This document shows positions 20,760-29,264 of a stretch of DNA of 29,317 bases, piece after piece; the first letter of the stretch is position 1, and the number at the start of each line of letters is the position of its first letter. A program made the translations under genes and the position numbers. Source of the DNA: Clostridiales bacterium (GTDB taxonomy: Bacteria; Bacillota; Clostridia; Oscillospirales; Oscillospiraceae); assembly GCA_021205375.1 (NCBI GenBank), contig JAJPXR010000198.1, forward strand, positions 1 to 29,317, written 5' to 3'. The notes under the pieces were generated by a model, which was not told where the DNA came from, ran no database searches, and saw only the letters and a list, made by a program, of their open reading frames with translations.

Positions 20760-23700
20760 TTGTACCTGAAGGCGCTGGAAATTCAGGGCTTTAAGTCCTT
20801 CCCCGACAAGACCGTGCTGACCTTTGGCGAAGCCATCACCGCCATCGTGGGTCCCAACGGCAGCGGAAAATCGAATATTGCAGACGCCATCCGCTGGGTG
20901 CTGGGGGAGCAGTCCACCCGCGCCCTCCGGGGCGGCAAGATGGAGGACGTGATTTTTGGCGGCACCGCCCGGCGCAAGCAGTTGGGCTACGCGGAAGTGT
21001 CCCTGATTCTGGACAACAGCGACGGCAGCCTTCCCATGGAGGAGAGCGAGGTCATGGTCACCCGCCGGTACTACCGCTCCGGCGAGGGGGAGTACTTCCT
21101 GAACCGCAGCTCCTGCCGTCTGCGGGACGTGAACGACCTGTTCATGGACACCGGCATGGGCCGGGAGGGGTACTCCATCATCGGCCAGGGCAAAATCGAC
21201 GAGATTCTCTCCACCCGCAGCGGCGAGCGGCGGGCGGTGTTCGAGGAGGCGGCGGGCATCTCCCGCTACCGCCACCGGAAGGAGGACGCAGAGCGCAAGC
21301 TGGAGCGCACCCAGGACAATTTGCTCCGCATCGGGGACAAAATCGCTGAGCTGGAGTTGCAGTTGGAGCCGCTGGAACAGCAGGCGGAAAAGGCGAAGCA
21401 ATACCTCGCCATCCGGGACCGGCTGAAAGGGCTGGAAATTTCCCTGTGGATGGACAACCTGGACCAGCTCCGCCAGCAGAGCCGCAAGCTCCAGGCCGAC
21501 TGCGAAGCCGCTACCCGTCAGCGGGACGAGGCTGCCGCCGCGCAGGAAAAGCTCTACGCCAGGGCGGAGGAGATCGCCGCCCAAATGCGGCAGCAGGACG
21601 TGGAGGCCGACCGCATCCGCGCTCAGATTTCCGACCTGGAGAGCCAGTCCAACAGCCAGGAATCTGAAATTGCCGTCCTCAAGGCCCAGGTGCGCAGCAA
21701 CGAGGAAAACGCCCAGCGCCTCCAGATGGAGCTGGAGCAACAGGCGGGCCGGGCCGGTTCCATCGCCGCCCAAATCGAGCAGCGGCAGCAGCGGCTGGAC
21801 GAAATCGAGGAACGCCAGCGGGAGGTCCGGGAGGCCCTGTCCCAGCGGGAGCAGGAGTCCGCCGCCAACCAGCAGCGGTCCAGCCAGCTTGCCGAGCAGA
21901 TTTACCGGTTGCAGGAGCAGGAGGCCATTCAGAACGCTTCCGCTGCCGACGCGCGGGCGCTACTCTCCGCCCTGGCCGCTTCCGAACAGGAGTTGTTGGA
22001 CCGGGAGACCAGTTTGCAGGGGCAGATTCAGGAAAACGACGACCTGCTGAAACAGACCCAGCAGGAGGCGGACGAGCGCAAAAAACACCAGGCTGACCTG
22101 CGGGAGCAGGCCGAGGGGCTGCAAAACGTGCTGGGAGGCTACCAGCTCCGGCTCCGCAGCCGCCAGCAGCGGCTGAAAGGGGCCGAGGACCAGGTCAACC
22201 GCCTGACCGTGGAGGAAGGCGGGCTGCGCCATCGGGTCAACCTGCTCTCCGAGATGGAGCGGATGTATGAGGGCTACTCCAAGGCCGTCAAGTCCGTCAT
22301 GCAGGCGGTCCAGCACCGCCAGCTCAGCGGGGTCCACGGCCCGGTGGCCAGTTTGATTCAGGCGCCGGAGCAGTACACCGTGGCGATCGAAATCGCCCTG
22401 GGCGGCGCCATGCAGAACCTGGTGGTCTCCACCGAGGAGGAAGGCAAGGCCGCCATTCAATACCTGAAACGCCGGGACGCGGGCCGGGCCACCTTTCTGC
22501 CCCTCTCCGCTGTCCGCCCCAACGCCCTCCGGGACCAGGGGGTGGAGCGCTGCCCCGGCTTTGTGGGGGTGGCCAGTGAACTGGTCACCTGTCAGGATAC
22601 CTACCGGGACATCGCCGCCAACCTGCTGGGGCGGGTGGTGGTCGTGGAGGACATGGACGCCGCCATCGCCATGGCCCGGCGGTATCGTTATCACTTCAAA
22701 ATCGTCACTCTGGACGGCCAGGTCTTGAACCCCGGCGGCAGCATGACCGGCGGCAGCGTCAGCCGCAGCGCGGGCATCCTCTCCCGCGCCAGGGAGCTGG
22801 AGCGGCTGCAAGCCCAGCAAGCCCAACTGCAAAGCGGCCTGGACAAGGCCCGGAAGGACCGGGACAACTGCCAGCGGGAGGTCAACAGCGCCAGCTATGA
22901 GCTGGAGGTGGCCCAGCGGCAGCAGCAGGATCTGGACGAGCAAATCAGAAAAGTCGAAACCGAGCTTTTGCAGAGCGACCTGCGCCTTTCCACCCTCCGG
23001 GACAACCGGACCCGATGGAAGGGGGAGCTGGATACCATCGCCCAGCGCACCGCCCAAATCGAGGCCGACACCCAGGAGGCCCAGGGGCGCATCGCCCAAC
23101 TGGAGGGGGAAGCCGCTGCTCTCCGCGCCCAGAGCGAGGCCAAGGTCCAGGGCCGGGAGGACTACCGCAAAAAGTCCGAGGAGCTGGCGCAGGCCACCGC
23201 CGCCCTCCATGTGGAGGAGGCCGCTTTAGAGGGCGAATCCGCCGCCGCGCAAAAGGCGCTGGAGGAGCTGCAATCGTTGGAGCGGGACATCACCGGCGAC
23301 CGGGACAGCCGCCTGCGGCAAATCGCCGACTGCGAGAGCCGTGGAACCGAGCTGCTGGAGCGCATCCGCCAGCGGGAGGACCAGCTCTCCGCCCTCCAGA
23401 GCCGGAAAACCGGCCTGAACGACCGCCTGACCCAGATGACCGCCAACCGCCTGACTCAAGAAAAGCAGCGGGTGGAGGCGGACAAGGCCGCCCGGGACAA
23501 AAACGCCGAGCTGCTGAACATGGAGCGGGAGTGCGCCGCACTGGAGCAGAAGCGGAGCGGCGCGGCCATGGAGGAAAAGCAGCTTTTGGACAAGCTGTGG
23601 GAAAATTACGAGCTGACCTACGACAGCGCCCAGTCCCAGCGGCAGCCGCTGGAGTCCCCCGCCAAGGCTGCCCGGCAAATCGCCGAGGGCAAACGACAAA

Positions 23701-24329
23701 TCAGCGCCCTGGGCACGGTGAACGTGGGAGCCATCGAGGAATACCGCCGCATCCGGGAACGATACGACTACCTGACCGGCCAGCGGGACGATGTGGAGCA
23801 GTCCAAAGCCGAGCTGGAGACCATCATCGGGGAAATCACCGGGGAGATGGCCAACATCTTCCAGACCCAATTTGACCGCATCAACGGGGCGTTCACCCAG
23901 ACCTTCCAAGAACTGTTCGGCGGCGGTACCGCCCACCTGGAACTGGAGGACCCGTCGGATATCCTCAACTGCGGCATCGAGATCAAGGCCCAGCCCCCCG
24001 GCAAGGCCCTGAAAACCCTGACCCTGCTCTCCGGCGGGGAGCGGGCGTTTGTGGCTATCGCCCTGTACTTCGCCTTTTTGAAGGTGCGGCCCGCCCCCTT
24101 CGTGGTCATGGACGAGATCGAGGCCGCGTTAGACGACAACAACGTGGTGCGTTTCGCCAACTACATGCGGGGCATGAGCGACAAGACCCAGTTCATCGTC
24201 ATCACTCACCGCCGCGGCACCATGGAAGAGGCGGACATCCTCTATGGCGTGACCATGCAGGAGCGGGGGGTGTCCCGGATGCTGTCGCTGGACTTGAACG
24301 AAGCGGAAAAGGCGATTAAAAGCTCTTAG
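20760..24329 (+). CDS. smc: Chromosome partition protein Smc
   Basis: 1189-aa SMC ATPase, full family length. As a dimer with ScpA/ScpB it loops and compacts the chromosome near the origin. The N-terminal ATPase half has Walker A GPNGSGKS (31-38) and the first arm begins near residue 165. Two long coiled coils rich in Gln, Glu, Arg and Ala cover about 165-515 and 670-1000. The hinge (about 520-665) includes HGPVASLI, the ALGGAMQNLVV strand and the LNPGGSMTGGS turn. The C-terminal half has the signature LLSGGERA (1089-1096) and Walker B VVMDEIEAALDD with Asp1118 and Glu1119. The start is TTG 20760 after GAGGTG. smc followed by ftsY is a standard Firmicutes order. The stop TAG lies inside a family B repeat. 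Confidence 0.97.
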   Translation: MYLKALEIQGFKSFPDKTVLTFGEAITAIVGPNGSGKSNIADAIRWVLGEQSTRALRGGKMEDVIFGGTARRKQLGYAEVSLILDNSDGSLPMEESEVMVTRRYYRSGEGEYFLNRSSCRLRDVNDLFMDTGMGREGYSIIGQGKIDEILSTRSGERRAVFEEAAGISRYRHRKEDAERKLERTQDNLLRIGDKIAELELQLEPLEQQAEKAKQYLAIRDRLKGLEISLWMDNLDQLRQQSRKLQADCEAATRQRDEAAAAQEKLYARAEEIAAQMRQQDVEADRIRAQISDLESQSNSQESEIAVLKAQVRSNEENAQRLQMELEQQAGRAGSIAAQIEQRQQRLDEIEERQREVREALSQREQESAANQQRSSQLAEQIYRLQEQEAIQNASAADARALLSALAASEQELLDRETSLQGQIQENDDLLKQTQQEADERKKHQADLREQAEGLQNVLGGYQLRLRSRQQRLKGAEDQVNRLTVEEGGLRHRVNLLSEMERMYEGYSKAVKSVMQAVQHRQLSGVHGPVASLIQAPEQYTVAIEIALGGAMQNLVVSTEEEGKAAIQYLKRRDAGRATFLPLSAVRPNALRDQGVERCPGFVGVASELVTCQDTYRDIAANLLGRVVVVEDMDAAIAMARRYRYHFKIVTLDGQVLNPGGSMTGGSVSRSAGILSRARELERLQAQQAQLQSGLDKARKDRDNCQREVNSASYELEVAQRQQQDLDEQIRKVETELLQSDLRLSTLRDNRTRWKGELDTIAQRTAQIEADTQEAQGRIAQLEGEAAALRAQSEAKVQGREDYRKKSEELAQATAALHVEEAALEGESAAAQKALEELQSLERDITGDRDSRLRQIADCESRGTELLERIRQREDQLSALQSRKTGLNDRLTQMTANRLTQEKQRVEADKAARDKNAELLNMERECAALEQKRSGAAMEEKQLLDKLWENYELTYDSAQSQRQPLESPAKAARQIAEGKRQISALGTVNVGAIEEYRRIRERYDYLTGQRDDVEQSKAELETIIGEITGEMANIFQTQFDRINGAFTQTFQELFGGGTAHLELEDPSDILNCGIEIKAQPPGKALKTLTLLSGGERAFVAIALYFAFLKVRPAPFVVMDEIEAALDDNNVVRFANYMRGMSDKTQFIVITHRRGTMEEADILYGVTMQERGVSRMLSLDLNEAEKAIKSS

Positions 24330-24390
24330 CTGTTAGCTATTAGCTATGTGTCAGCAAAACTAAGAGCTAACAACTAACGGCTAATAGCTC
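24327..24390 (+). repeat. Family B repeat between smc and ftsY
   Basis: TTAGCTGTTAGCTATTAGCT at the smc stop, then an inverted partial copy AGCTAACAACTAACGGCTAA, so the pair could form an imperfect stem. The first TAG is the smc stop codon. Only 113 nt separate smc and ftsY; no strong promoter is visible in between. Confidence 0.7.
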
Positions 24391-24442
24391 ATTTAATACA
24401 TGGGATACAATAGAAAAAGAGAACAAAACGGAGGCGACGACC

Positions 24443-25309
24443 ATGGGATTTTTTGATAAAATCAAGAAAATTGGCATTTTCAGCGGGTTCAGCAAGCTGA
24501 CCGACGATTTTTATGACGAGCTGGAAGAGAGCTTGATTCTCGCCGACATGGGTATGGACACTACCCTGAAAGCGGTGGACGAGCTGAAAAAGCGGGTCAA
24601 GGAGCAGAAGGTCAAGGAAATTCCCCAGGCCAGGGAGATCATGAAAGACATCCTGGTGGAGATGCTGGACCAGGGCACCACCAAGCTGCGCACCTACACC
24701 CGGCCCTCCATCGTGCTGTTCATCGGGGTCAACGGCGTGGGCAAGACCACCACCATCGGCAAAATCGGCGCCAGCCTGAAAGCCGAGGGCAAGACCGTCC
24801 TCTTCTCCGCGGCGGATACCTTCCGGGCGGCGGCCTCCGAGCAGTTGACCATCTGGGCGGACCGCTGCGATGTCCCCATCGTTAAGCAGGGGGAGGGAGC
24901 TGACCCCGCCGCCGTGGTGTTCGATTCCATCAACGCCGCCAAGGCCAGGAACATTAACGTTGTTCTGGTGGACACCGCAGGGCGGCTCCACAACAAGCAG
25001 AACTTGATGAACGAGCTGAACAAAATCAGCCGGGTCATCCAGCGGGAGTGCCCCTACGCCTGCAAGGAGGTGCTGCTGGTGCTGGACGCCACCACCGGCC
25101 AGAACGGGCTGACCCAAGCTAAGCAGTTCAAGGAGACCTGCGGCGTGACGGGCATCGTGCTGACCAAGCTGGACGGCACCGCCAAGGGCGGCATCGCCGT
25201 GGCCATTGCTCAGGAGCTGAAGGTTCCGGTGAAGTTCGCCGGAGTGGGCGAGGGCATCGACGACTTGAAGCCCTTCGACGCACGGGAGTTTGTGGACGCG
25301 CTGATTTAA
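24443..25309 (+). CDS. ftsY: Signal recognition particle receptor FtsY
   Basis: 288-aa SRP GTPase that docks SRP-ribosome complexes at the membrane. The four-helix N domain (1-85) is followed by the G domain: G1 GVNGVGKTTT (95-104), the AADTFRAAASEQL insertion box, G3 DTAGRL, G4 TKLDGTAKGG, and the closing GVGEGIDDLKPFD. The acidic A domain of the E. coli protein is absent; the protein begins directly at an amphipathic segment (MGFFDKIKKIGIF) that can bind membrane, as in other short Firmicutes FtsY proteins. GGAGG precedes the ATG. Ends inside the start of a family C repeat. Confidence 0.96.
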   Translation: MGFFDKIKKIGIFSGFSKLTDDFYDELEESLILADMGMDTTLKAVDELKKRVKEQKVKEIPQAREIMKDILVEMLDQGTTKLRTYTRPSIVLFIGVNGVGKTTTIGKIGASLKAEGKTVLFSAADTFRAAASEQLTIWADRCDVPIVKQGEGADPAAVVFDSINAAKARNINVVLVDTAGRLHNKQNLMNELNKISRVIQRECPYACKEVLLVLDATTGQNGLTQAKQFKETCGVTGIVLTKLDGTAKGGIAVAIAQELKVPVKFAGVGEGIDDLKPFDAREFVDALI

Positions 25310-25335
25310 ATTAGCAATTAGCAATGTGCAATTAG
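25310..25335 (+). repeat. Family C repeat after ftsY
   Basis: ATTAGCAATTAGCAATGTGC followed by AATTAG, directly after the ftsY stop. Confidence 0.65.
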
Positions 25336-25391
25336 AGGAAAACGGGACTGGGTGCGGTATTGATGAACGCCGTACTGATTCCGACGCGGAA

Positions 25392-25463
25392 CCCCCACTT
25401 GCCGCCCCTGAAAGGGCAGGGAGGGGCAAAGCCCCGGAAGTGCCGCTTGACGGCGGAGGGGTT
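25392..25463 (+). repeat. Family A repeat, copy 7 (variant second arm)
   Basis: The CCGCCCCTGAAAGGGCAGG core and GAGGGGTTT end are kept, but the second arm is made of GGGGCAAAGCCCC and GCCGCTTGACGGC hairpins. The gap 25310-25579 holds this, a family C repeat and no gene. Confidence 0.8.
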
Positions 25464-25579
25464 TCTTGGCTGTGTTTTTGCATCATTTCCGTGAAGCGTC
25501 CACGGTTGCAAACCCACCCATCGCACATTCCCACAGGGACAGACATTGCCGACGAAATAGGCAGAAAGGATATGAGACA

Positions 25580-26296
25580 ATGAACAGACGGGATGGACGG
25601 GCAGCGGATATGCTGCGCCCGGTGGAGATCACCCCCAACGTCAACGCCTTCGCGGAGGGGAGCTGTCTCATCCGCTGCGGCGAGACCATCGTATATATCA
25701 CCGCCTCGGTGGAGGACCGCACACCGCCCCATGTGGCGGAGGGCCACGGCTGGCTGACGGCGGAGTACTCCATGCTGCCCAGAGCCAACCGGACCCGCAG
25801 CCGCCGGGATGTGAGCAAGTTGAAGCTGAATGGCCGCAGCGCCGAAATTCAGCGGCTCATTGGCCGGAGCCTCCGGGCGGCGGTGGACCTGTCCAAGCTG
25901 GGAGAGCACACCGTCACCATTGACTGCGACGTGTTGCAGGGGGACGGCGGCACCCGCACTGCCTCCATCACCGGGGGGTTCGTGGCCCTGGCGCTGGCCT
26001 GCCGGAAGCTGCTGGCGGAGGGGAAAATCGCGGAGAACCCCATTCTCTCCAACGTGGCGGCCATCTCCGCGGGCATCGTCAACGACGTGCCCCTGCTGGA
26101 CTTGCAGTATTACGAGGATTCCGGCGCCCAGGTGGACCTGAACTGTGTGATGAACGCCAAAGGGGAACTCATCGAGATTCAGGGCACCGGCGAGGGCCGG
26201 GCCTTCACCCTGGCGGAGCAGCAGGAGCTGGTGGCCCTCTGCCAGAAGGGGATCAACGAGCTGATTGAGCTGCAAAACCGGGTTTTAGGGGGATAA
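25580..26296 (+). CDS. rph: Ribonuclease PH
   Basis: 238 aa, the same as E. coli RNase PH. It trims the 3' ends of tRNA precursors and other RNAs by phosphorolysis. Family blocks: RRDGRAADMLRPVEI at the start, GSCLIRCGETIV, HGWLTAEYSMLPRA, the LIGRSLRAAVDL helix, the active-site CDVLQGDGGTRTASITGG, NDVPLLDLQYYED, and EIQGTGEGRAFT, which binds phosphate. ATG 25580 is preferred: AAAGGA lies 10 nt upstream and residue 1 aligns with homologues. It starts a tight gene run: rdgB follows after 4 nt and yhbY 4 nt after that. Confidence 0.96.
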   Translation: MNRRDGRAADMLRPVEITPNVNAFAEGSCLIRCGETIVYITASVEDRTPPHVAEGHGWLTAEYSMLPRANRTRSRRDVSKLKLNGRSAEIQRLIGRSLRAAVDLSKLGEHTVTIDCDVLQGDGGTRTASITGGFVALALACRKLLAEGKIAENPILSNVAAISAGIVNDVPLLDLQYYEDSGAQVDLNCVMNAKGELIEIQGTGEGRAFTLAEQQELVALCQKGINELIELQNRVLGG

Positions 26297-26300
26297 CGGC

Positions 26301-26897
26301 ATGAAATTCGTCTTAGCGAGCCACAATGAGAACAAATTGAGGGAGCTGCGGGAGATTCTGGGCGCTCTGGGGGTGGAGATCGTCCTCCAGTCCGACCTGG
26401 GGCTGGACCTGGAGCCGGAGGAGACCGGCGAGACCTTCGAGGAGAACTCCCTCATCAAGGCCAAAGCTGTCATGGAGGTCAGCGGCCTCCCCGCCATCGC
26501 CGACGACTCCGGCCTCTGCGTGGACAAGCTGGGGGGCGGTCCGGGGGTCTACTCCGCCCGATACGGCGGCCCCGGCCTCACCGACGCCCAAAAGTGCCAA
26601 CTGATTTTACAGGCCATGCAGGGCCAGTTCCCCCGGACGTGCAAATTCGTCTGCGTTATCACCTGCTGCTTCCCCGATGGGAAGGTGCTGACGGCCCGGG
26701 GGGAGTGTCCGGGGACGGTGGCCTTCACCCCCATGGGAAGCGACGGCTTCGGCTACGACCCCATTTTCTTTGTCCCCAAGCTGAAAAAGACCTTCGCCCA
26801 ACTGAGCGCGGAGGAGAAAAACGCCATCTCCCACCGGGGCAACGCCCTGCGGGCCTTCGCCGGGGAGCTGGAGGCGTATTTGAAGGAGAACGTGTAA
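26301..26897 (+). CDS. rdgB: XTP/dITP diphosphatase (RdgB/HAM1)
   Basis: 198-aa housecleaning enzyme that hydrolyses dITP, ITP and XTP to monophosphates, keeping deaminated purines out of nucleic acids. Motifs: SHNENKLRELREIL at the N-terminus, ETGETFEENSLIKAKAV, the metal-binding IADDSGLCVD, PGVYSARYGG, GSDGFGYDPIFF and SHRGNALRAF, in the family order and spacing. It begins 4 nt after rph, the same coupling as in many bacteria where rph and rdgB are adjacent or fused. Confidence 0.95.
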   Translation: MKFVLASHNENKLRELREILGALGVEIVLQSDLGLDLEPEETGETFEENSLIKAKAVMEVSGLPAIADDSGLCVDKLGGGPGVYSARYGGPGLTDAQKCQLILQAMQGQFPRTCKFVCVITCCFPDGKVLTARGECPGTVAFTPMGSDGFGYDPIFFVPKLKKTFAQLSAEEKNAISHRGNALRAFAGELEAYLKENV

Positions 26898-26901
26898 CTT
26901 T

Positions 26902-27246
26902 ATGGAACTGACGAGCAAACAGCGCGCCCAATTGCGCGGCATGGCCAACGGCCTGGAGACGGTGCTGACCATCGGCAAGGATGACATCAGCGAAAACCTG
27001 GTCAAACAGGCCGACGACGCCCTGGAAGCGCGGGAACTCATTAAATGCAAGGTGCTGGAGAGCAGCACCCTCTCCGCGAAGGAAGCCTGCGACGAGCTGG
27101 CAAAGCGCACCCGCTCTGAGCCGGTGCAGGTCATCGGCGGTAAGTTCGTCCTCTATCGCCACAGCCACAAGCTGGGGGAGAAGTGTATCAACCTGGTGCA
27201 GCCCAAACAGCGGAAAACCGCCGGGCGGAAGTACGAAAGGAACTGA
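26902..27246 (+). CDS. yhbY: YhbY-type CRM-domain RNA-binding protein
   Basis: 114-aa protein with a single CRM domain, a fold like the KH domain. It begins with LTSKQRAQLRGMANGLETVLTIGKDDISENLVKQADDALEARELIK, containing the conserved Leu/Lys/Gly-rich helix and the IGKDD turn, and ends with VQVIGGKFVLYRHS. YhbY associates with pre-50S ribosomal particles and is thought to help ribosome assembly. The C-terminal 15 residues are basic. It is 4 nt after rdgB and 3 nt before the next gene, so it is part of the same transcript. Confidence 0.92.
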   Translation: MELTSKQRAQLRGMANGLETVLTIGKDDISENLVKQADDALEARELIKCKVLESSTLSAKEACDELAKRTRSEPVQVIGGKFVLYRHSHKLGEKCINLVQPKQRKTAGRKYERN

Positions 27247-27249
27247 CCT

Positions 27250-27486
27250 ATGGACTATCCGAAAAGCTGGGAAAAGGAAGTATCTGCCTGGCTGGATGAC
27301 GACGACACTTACGGCGACGTGGTCATCACCAGGGACGAGGGCGGCCCCGCCGTCCACAAGGTAAAGAAAATCGACTGGCTGGCGACGCTGGGGGCCAACT
27401 GGCGGAGCGTGCTGGCGGCTGTCGCTGCGGTGGCCGCGGTGGTGAGCGTGTTGGCGCTGGTGGTGAAAGCGTGTCGAAGCGAGTGA
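27250..27486 (+). CDS. Small single-pass membrane protein, unknown
   Basis: 78-aa protein with an acidic soluble N-terminal part (about 1-45, including WLDDDDTYGD and a VVITRDEGGPAVHKVKKID stretch) and one C-terminal helix of Ala/Val/Leu (about 53-73) ending in KACRSE. I recognise no family. It starts 3 nt after the yhbY stop and its end overlaps the next gene by 16 nt, which together with in-frame codon bias makes it likely real. The N-terminal region probably faces the cytoplasm if the tail is inserted like a tail-anchored protein; this is inference. Confidence 0.7.
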   Translation: MDYPKSWEKEVSAWLDDDDTYGDVVITRDEGGPAVHKVKKIDWLATLGANWRSVLAAVAAVAAVVSVLALVVKACRSE

Positions 27487-28697
27487 AAATTGGCGTCTAC
27501 GGCGGCACCTTCAACCCGCCCCACCTGGGGCATATGGCGGCGGCCAGGGACGTGTCCGCCGCCCTGGGGCTGGACAAGCTGCTGCTCATCCCAGACCGGA
27601 CGCCGCCCCACAAGGAGCTGCCCGCCGGTTCCGCCTCACCGGACCAGCGGCTGGAGATGACCCGCATCGCCGCTGACCGGCTCTCCGGCGGGGCCACGAA
27701 GGTCATCGCCTCCGACGTGGAACTGCGCCGCACCGGGCGGAGCTACACCGCCGACACCCTGACCCAACTGCGGGAGCAGTACCCGGAGGACGAGCTGTGG
27801 CTGCTGATGGGGACAGATATGTTCCTGACCCTCCACACCTGGTATCGGCCCGACATCATCTGCCAAAAGGCCCACATCGCCGCCTTTGGCCGGGCGGCGG
27901 GAGACGAGGCCCGGTTTGCGGAGCAGAAAGCCCGGCTGGAGCGGGACTACGGGGCCACGGTGCAAATCATCCCCCTGCCCGGCCTGGTGGAGGTGTCCTC
28001 CACCCAACTGCGGCAGGAGCTGGAACAGGGGAGCGGACAAACCCTGCTGGACGAGAGCGTTTACGGCTACATCCTCCGGCAGGGGCTGTACGGCGTGAAA
28101 AAGGACCTGACCCGTCTCTCCCTGGAGGACCTGCGGGCGGCGTCCTACTCCATGGTCAAGGCCAAGCGTCTGCCCCACATCCGGGGCACCGAGGAGGAGG
28201 CCGCGCTGCTGGCCCGGCGCTGGGGCGCGGACGAGACGGCGGCGCGAAAGGCCGCTATCCTCCACGACTGCACAAAATATTGGAATCTCCAGGAACAGTT
28301 GCAATATTGTGAAAAATGTGGTATCCTATTAGACCAGGTCGAGCGGGAGACCCTGTCTCTGCTCCACGCCAAAAGCGGCGCTGGAGTGGCCCGGCAGGTG
28401 TTCGGGATGCCGGAGGAGATTTGCAGCGCCATCTGCTGGCACACCACCGGCAAGGCGGACATGACCCTGCTGGAAAAAATCCTCTACATCGCCGATTACG
28501 CGGAACCCAGCCGCACCTACGATTGGTGCCGGGAGCTGCGGGAGCTGGTGCTGGAGGATCTGGACAAGGCCGTCCTCTACGGGCTGAACGTCACCGTTGA
28601 CCACACCCGGAAAAAGGGCCAGACCATTCACTACCGGACGCTGGAGGCGAGAGAGTACCTTCTGGCCCAGCATAGTACAACTTTTCCTGCGAAGTAA
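27471..28697 (+). CDS. nadD: Fused nicotinate-nucleotide adenylyltransferase (NadD) and YqeK HD hydrolase
   Basis: 408-aa fusion. Residues 1-200 are NadD, which makes NaAD from nicotinate mononucleotide and ATP in NAD synthesis: GVYGGTFNPPHLGH with HxGH at 18-21, LIPDRTPPHK, MGTDMF and VSSTQLR. Residues about 210-400 are an HD-domain YqeK-type protein: ILHDC with His265-Asp266, a LLHAKSGA segment, and ICWHTTGKADMTLLEKILYIADYAEPSR. YqeK proteins cleave diadenosine tetraphosphate symmetrically. The genes are separate neighbours in Bacillus, and a fusion is known in clostridia. Start GTG 27471 has GGTGGTGAAAG before it; GTG 27483 is an alternative that removes four residues. It overlaps the upstream gene by 16 nt. 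Confidence 0.93.
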   Translation: MSKRVKIGVYGGTFNPPHLGHMAAARDVSAALGLDKLLLIPDRTPPHKELPAGSASPDQRLEMTRIAADRLSGGATKVIASDVELRRTGRSYTADTLTQLREQYPEDELWLLMGTDMFLTLHTWYRPDIICQKAHIAAFGRAAGDEARFAEQKARLERDYGATVQIIPLPGLVEVSSTQLRQELEQGSGQTLLDESVYGYILRQGLYGVKKDLTRLSLEDLRAASYSMVKAKRLPHIRGTEEEAALLARRWGADETAARKAAILHDCTKYWNLQEQLQYCEKCGILLDQVERETLSLLHAKSGAGVARQVFGMPEEICSAICWHTTGKADMTLLEKILYIADYAEPSRTYDWCRELRELVLEDLDKAVLYGLNVTVDHTRKKGQTIHYRTLEAREYLLAQHSTTFPAK

Positions 28698-28716
28698 TAC
28701 CCTTCCGAAAGCGTCC

Positions 28717-28780
28717 ACCCCTCTTGCCGCCCCTGAAAGGGGAGGAGGGCCGCCGCCTTTAGGCGGTGGCGGAGGGGTTT
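28717..28780 (+). repeat. Family A repeat, copy 8
   Basis: Nearly identical to copies 1 and 5; lies 20 nt past the nadD-yqeK stop and splits it from rsfS. Confidence 0.85.
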
Positions 28781-28857
28781 ATAGGTCGGAAAAATAACCC
28801 GATTCATTCAAACGGGATACCCCATACAGCATTTATACGTTAAAGGAGAAACACAGC

Positions 28858-29229
28858 ATGGCAGAAGCCTTAGAGTTGACCGCCGCTATCGTCAACGCCA
28901 TCGACAAAAAGCGCGGCATGAACATCGAGGTGCTCCACACAACCGACGTGACCACCCTGGCGGACTACTTCGTCATGGCCACCGCCGCCTCCACCACCCA
29001 ACTGCGCACCCTGTCCGACGCGACGGAAGAGGCCGCAGAGAAACTGGGCGAGACCCCCTACAGCGTGGAGGGGGAGCGGGAGAGCGGCTGGCGGGTACTG
29101 GATTTCAGCACCGTCATCGTCCACCTGTTCCTGCCGGAGCAGCGGGAGTTCTACAGCCTGGAGCGGCTGTGGCAGGACGCGGACAAGGTGGACATCACCC
29201 CCTTCCTGGCGAAGCCGGAGGACGCATAA
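28858..29229 (+). CDS. rsfS: Ribosomal silencing factor RsfS
   Basis: 123-aa protein of the RsfS/Iojap family, which binds ribosomal protein uL14 and blocks joining of the subunits when nutrients are scarce. Family features: an N-terminal helix (ALELTAAIVNAIDKKRG), then TTLADYFVMATAASTTQLRTLSDATEEAAEK, GERESGWRVLDFSTVIVHLFLPEQREFYSLERLW and a C-terminal Asp-rich tail. The length is normal. AAAGGAG lies 9 nt before the ATG. nadD-yqeK-rsfS is the common Firmicutes order; here a repeat element separates the last two. Confidence 0.95.
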   Translation: MAEALELTAAIVNAIDKKRGMNIEVLHTTDVTTLADYFVMATAASTTQLRTLSDATEEAAEKLGETPYSVEGERESGWRVLDFSTVIVHLFLPEQREFYSLERLWQDADKVDITPFLAKPEDA

Positions 29230-29264
29230 CGAGCGCACAGCGTTCCTTTTTGCGTGGCGCAAAG

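Noticed and set aside
24389..26275. 628-aa minus frame opposite ftsY and rph
   Set aside because: Crosses two conserved genes and an intergenic repeat; shadow.
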